Part shown: piece after piece, positions 61,701-64,000 of the stretch
Position numbering within the stretch: position 1 is the stretch's first letter
Layout: the number at the start of each line of letters is the position of its first letter
Origin: Pseudomonas neuropathica
Lineage (GTDB): Bacteria; Pseudomonadota; Gammaproteobacteria; Pseudomonadales; Pseudomonadaceae
Direction: 5' to 3'
DNA length: 64,000 nucleotides
Assembly (NCBI RefSeq): GCF_015461835.1
Contig: NZ_JACOPX010000007.1
Location: 62,001 to 126,000 of the forward strand
The notes under the pieces: model-generated
What the model saw: only the letters and a program-made list of their open reading frames with translations
What the model was told of the DNA's origin: nothing
The model's database searches: none
Made by a program: the position numbers and the translations under genes

Positions 61701-63530
61701 AAAACCCTGCCGGACGGGATCAAGGTCAGTTATCAGTACGACCGACTCGGTCGTTTGATTGGGGTTGACGACGGCCAGCAACACCCGCTGGCCTTCGAGT
61801 ACGACCGCCAGGACCGCTTGATCACCGAGCATCAGGGCTGGGGCACCCTGCGCTACCGCTATGACGCCTGCGGTCAGCTCAAGCGCATGCGTCTGCCGGA
61901 CAACAGTGTGCTCGACTACCACCACGCCAAGGGCGGCGCGCTGACCGGCATCGACCTCAATGGCGCGGAGCTGAGCCGCCACGTCTACCACTCCGGTCGC
62001 GAACGGCAACGCCAGCAAGGCCTGCTGCTCAGCGAATACTCCTACGACGATCAGGGACGCTTACTCGCCCACGCCGTAGGCCATCAGCGCGATGCGTTGT
62101 ACCGCCGCGATTATGCCTACAGCGCCAATGGCAATCTCGCGCACATTGCCGACAGCCGCCACGGCCAGCGCACCTACGGCTACGACGCCCTCGACCGCCT
62201 CATCCGCGTACGTCACTCACGCGACGAACTGCCGGAAAGCTTCGCCCACGACCCGGCCGGCAACCTGCTGATGCAGGACCGCCCCGGCCCCAGCCAGATC
62301 CAAGGCAACCGCCTGCTGATGCAGGGCGACCGTCATTACGACTACGACGCCTTCGGCAACCTGATCCGCGAACGCCGAGGCCGCGCGCAGACCCTGGTCA
62401 CCGAATACCGCTACGACTGCCAGCACCGCCTGATCGGCCTGACCCGCCCCGACGGCCAGACTGCGTCTTACAAGTACGACGCCTTCGGTCGACGCATCAG
62501 CAAAACCGTCAATGGCGAAACCACCGAATTCTTCTGGCAGGGCGATCACCTCGTCGCCGAAAGCAGCGAAAGCGAATACCGCAGTTACGTCTACGAACCC
62601 GGCACCTTCCGCCCGCTCGCGCTGCTCGACGGCAAAGGCCCGAAAAAGGCCTGCCCGTTCTACTACCAACTCGACCACCTCGGCACCCCGCAAGAACTCA
62701 CCGACTACAGCGGCGACATCGTCTGGTCCGCGCAATACGACGCCTACGGCAAAGTCGCCGCACTGACCCTGGCCGGCGAAGACTACCTGAACCAGCCGCT
62801 GCGCTTTCAGGGGCAGTACTTCGATGCGGAGAGTGGGCTGCATTACAACCGGCATCGGTATTACGACCCCCGGCTGGGGCGGTGCCTGACGCCGGATCCG
62901 ATCAAGTTAGCCGGTGGGTTGAATCAGTACCAGTACGTGCCGAATCCGACGGGGTGGGTGGATCCGTTAGGGTTGAGCTCTAACTGCCCGCCGCCGAATA
63001 AGCCTGGGTGTGAGGTGCCGGGTGGGATTGGTGGGGCTAAGGTTAATGAGGGTGAACCAGCGCTGCCGAAGATGACGGCGCAGGAGCGGAGGGCGAGGAT
63101 AGATGAACTGGCGGAGGCAAACGCTTATCGGCGTTTGGGTGAGATGGAGATGTCAACACAAGGCGCTCACTTTTTAGAGAAGCACGGAGCTCAAACAACT
63201 CTACGATCTCAATTTGAACGAATTATGACAGGGAAAAATCCGACAACTGGGATAGTAGAGACTTATTACGGTGGACCAAACCATGGAGCACCTAAAATTC
63301 CTAGCGCGGCCACTCATTTTCTCAGCCATAGAGACCAGCTAAATGCTATCTACAGAGCCAAGCTGATACTCCGGCGGACCGATCTTCAAACGTCGAGAAG
63401 GCCGATGGATATGGGAAAGATCATTGGCGAAGGTTATACGAGAGACGGGATTTATGGGCAGCAAAAGAAAGCCGTAGTTATTCTCAGAGCAAATGGCGAC
63501 ACCGTAACTTCGTACGCGGATTTTGATTGA
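58767..63530 (+). CDS. Rhs polymorphic toxin with a variable C-terminal domain
   Basis: A 1587-residue Rhs protein. Residues 1-390 are a helical N-terminal region with a hydrophobic pair near 285-315 and no PAAR domain that I can see. CVPFTCTNGCPVSMVTGEE (about 392-410) starts the Rhs shell, followed by many YD repeats (to about 1340). The core ends YYDPRLGRCLTPDP (1365-1378) and DPLGL (1399-1403). The 184 residues after that are the toxin tip, AT-rich from about 63160 and with HFLEKHG near 1469-1475. Delivery would be by type VI or a similar secretion system. Genes for it are not in this window. The stop overlaps the immunity gene. Confidence 0.92.
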   Translation: MEAVTRIEQALDSFPATLSLYREQLKHWASRAADEVSHAADLPSLVGMERIIRFGSDSTVVSSTDNAFFSGVVQCPKSGPMLIESKFESVYDIPLGNIVVDVIAMDGGATTPITLDAQGKGSFKGIPGKFYRVQVHSAVTSGQVEDLFKAYDGLTAELDGWLRSEWQGFKPQWSQSVATAAGNGMLAGSWAAIEGVWDSISLLSDILQDPGQFAERLGSGAADLIELAKTAPEVMEKLQLLVSDEAALCLLLRTASLWLEMLPPSEIAGKTAEAASMMMVQLLIDVLISVVLTFVSGGAGIAYLTLRLADRAVQLLSAVKRLVKAMFGIVEGFVKYVDQYKSVAVRGIAAGVKKGPMQLRWNAQRNTLLKKDEHHDDSPDQAKNPNGDSADCVPFTCTNGCPVSMVTGEELLTLSDAVLDGVLPFEFTRLYRSSAAEIDVGLGFGWSHSLAHRLAFEGDFVVWVDHENRRTRFPLPSAARPAIHNSLSRAAIFLGDEPEELILALAGDTARFYHFRAGRLTAISDAYGNRLTVQRDRSDRVQRLDNGAGRSLLLRYDRAQLLGVDYQVFRDGAWGTEQALVSYRYDAYQHLIEASNAVGDSERYDYDDAHVILQRQLAGGASFFWEWERSGKAARCVRHWASFSQMDTRYVWNDDGSVAVHYVDGTEETYVHDERARLVRKVSADGGEQLKAYDASGRLIAEQDALGAVTEYRYDEVGRLIALIPPDEAPTSYEYRNGFLFRRSRGDAVWIYRRNAEGDVTEAVDPDGQVTHYYYDTRGQLLSIRYPDSSRHRLVWNSLGQLTEETLPDGGVRRFSYDALGRRTTTADEHAAVTRQHWDAVGRLIQTTFPGGSTRAYSYGAYGQVTAERDELGRITRYEYDDDLHLVSRRINPDGTRVQYRYDHAQLLLTEIENESGEKYRLDYTPTGLIRQEVGFDGRRTAYAYDLNGHLLEKTEFGDDGSCLLTAYERDAAGRLLVKTLPDGIKVSYQYDRLGRLIGVDDGQQHPLAFEYDRQDRLITEHQGWGTLRYRYDACGQLKRMRLPDNSVLDYHHAKGGALTGIDLNGAELSRHVYHSGRERQRQQGLLLSEYSYDDQGRLLAHAVGHQRDALYRRDYAYSANGNLAHIADSRHGQRTYGYDALDRLIRVRHSRDELPESFAHDPAGNLLMQDRPGPSQIQGNRLLMQGDRHYDYDAFGNLIRERRGRAQTLVTEYRYDCQHRLIGLTRPDGQTASYKYDAFGRRISKTVNGETTEFFWQGDHLVAESSESEYRSYVYEPGTFRPLALLDGKGPKKACPFYYQLDHLGTPQELTDYSGDIVWSAQYDAYGKVAALTLAGEDYLNQPLRFQGQYFDAESGLHYNRHRYYDPRLGRCLTPDPIKLAGGLNQYQYVPNPTGWVDPLGLSSNCPPPNKPGCEVPGGIGGAKVNEGEPALPKMTAQERRARIDELAEANAYRRLGEMEMSTQGAHFLEKHGAQTTLRSQFERIMTGKNPTTGIVETYYGGPNHGAPKIPSAATHFLSHRDQLNAIYRAKLILRRTDLQTSRRPMDMGKIIGEGYTRDGIYGQQKKAVVILRANGDTVTSYADFD

Positions 63531-63892
63531 TGAAAAAAATATATGAGATTGTGGATATAAAAAATTTACTGTTTGTTTTTGATATTGAAAATACTCACGA
63601 CATAGATCGAGAGCGATTGATAGCTGAAAAAAACGTCAATGATTCGCAGCAGTTGACGGAGCTGTTCGATACTTTGTTAAAGCCTGAGTTTTATGAGTAC
63701 ACAGATACAGAGCAAGAATCCCTCATCGGAACAGTCCATCATTTTTTGATGACGAATGACAATTTTGACCTCGTATTCAATCGTATGACGACTTATTTCG
63801 GTCAAGAAGTTGCCGATAGGCCATGTTTTATGGGGGTTTTGTTAAGGTGTTTGACAAAATATCGAAATGAAAAAAAAGATTCCGGACAATGA
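63530..63892 (+). CDS. Putative immunity protein for the Rhs toxin
   Basis: A 120-residue protein beginning at ATG 63530, whose A is the last base of the rhs stop (TGATG). It is rich in D, E, N, F and I (KKIYEIVDIKNLLFVFDIEN, NFDLVFNRMTTYFGQEVADR), probably acidic and helical, and coded by AT-rich sequence unlike the genome. I recognise no family. Position right after a polymorphic toxin, composition and size all fit an immunity protein that neutralises the Rhs tip. An in-frame TTG at 63527 is a less likely start. Confidence 0.75.
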   Translation: MKKIYEIVDIKNLLFVFDIENTHDIDRERLIAEKNVNDSQQLTELFDTLLKPEFYEYTDTEQESLIGTVHHFLMTNDNFDLVFNRMTTYFGQEVADRPCFMGVLLRCLTKYRNEKKDSGQ

Positions 63893-64000
63893 AATTCCAG
63901 TCTCGCTTTGTGTGCTATTAGGGGGGGCACCTCGCGTGGTCTTAACTAACTAGTTGCGTCGTCCGGGGTGTGGGCGCTAAATCGTCGAGCACATGCACGC
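63893..64000. other. Right-edge intergenic sequence
   Basis: GC content rises again after the immunity gene. No reading frame with a credible start is seen before the edge. An orphan toxin tip or a terminator could lie past the window. Confidence 0.4.

Noticed and set aside
1..64000. CRISPR array, prophage or insertion sequence
   Set aside because: No regularly spaced direct repeats, phage structural genes, integrase or transposase were seen. The repeats present are REP pairs and two composite palindromic elements.
56842..64000. A type VI secretion cluster around rhs
   Set aside because: No VgrG, Hcp, PAAR or chaperone gene lies in the window. The Rhs protein stands alone with its putative immunity gene.

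Overview
The window is chromosomal DNA from a Pseudomonas, most likely of the P. fluorescens complex. The gene families, the GC-rich codon use, and two abundant REP families support this: one with the core GGGAGCGAGC-TTGCTCGCGAAG and one with GGAGCTGCCGAAGGCTGCGATCTTTT. No species is claimed. Nearly all of it reads as core genome. The last 7 kb is accessory in character.

Layout. 1-8.2 kb: end of sucC and sucD, a branched-chain amino acid carrier, a DUF599/MAPEG pair, a small lipoprotein, two overlapping hotdog thioesterases, htpG behind a heat-shock-like promoter, and a dienelactone hydrolase-like gene. 8.2-17.9 kb: pirin and OsmC proteins, a secreted amidohydrolase, a chemoreceptor, the purM-purN-DUF3108 operon, a DUF2066 protein and a PerM-type permease. 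Two related ~185-bp intergenic elements lie here. 18-22.5 kb: hda, two NlpC/P60 lipoprotein peptidases, a sorbosone dehydrogenase-like lipoprotein and an unknown gene.

22.6-32 kb: a cobalamin riboswitch followed by ten genes of late aerobic B12 assembly (cobO, cobB, bluB, cbiB, cobD, cobQ, cobU, cobT, cobC, cobS), mostly with overlapping ends and with REP pairs inserted at two junctions. 32-38 kb: a MarR regulator with matching operators at itself and at an MFS gene, a 40-residue membrane protein, a periplasmic glutathione peroxidase, a FadL-type porin and small unknown genes, then a ~960-bp stretch without a convincing gene. 38-52 kb: a Sel1-like protein, rmuC, a transporter-histidine kinase-receiver hybrid, a divergent TetR/MFS pair around a perfect 17-bp inverted repeat, a cupin, a TDT carrier, an MFS-acyltransferase fusion, a guanidine-II riboswitch with sugE, a BASS-type carrier and rdgC. 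51.9-52.5 kb: a duplicated tRNA-Val/tRNA-Asp cassette.

52.6-64 kb: a catalase-fold/di-heme cytochrome pair, an FKBP isomerase, a YkvA gene behind two opposed DnaA boxes, an HTH/unknown/Sel1 cluster, and a 1587-residue Rhs protein with an AT-rich C-terminal toxin domain and an overlapping putative immunity gene. The Rhs tip and its partner are the best candidate for something undescribed.
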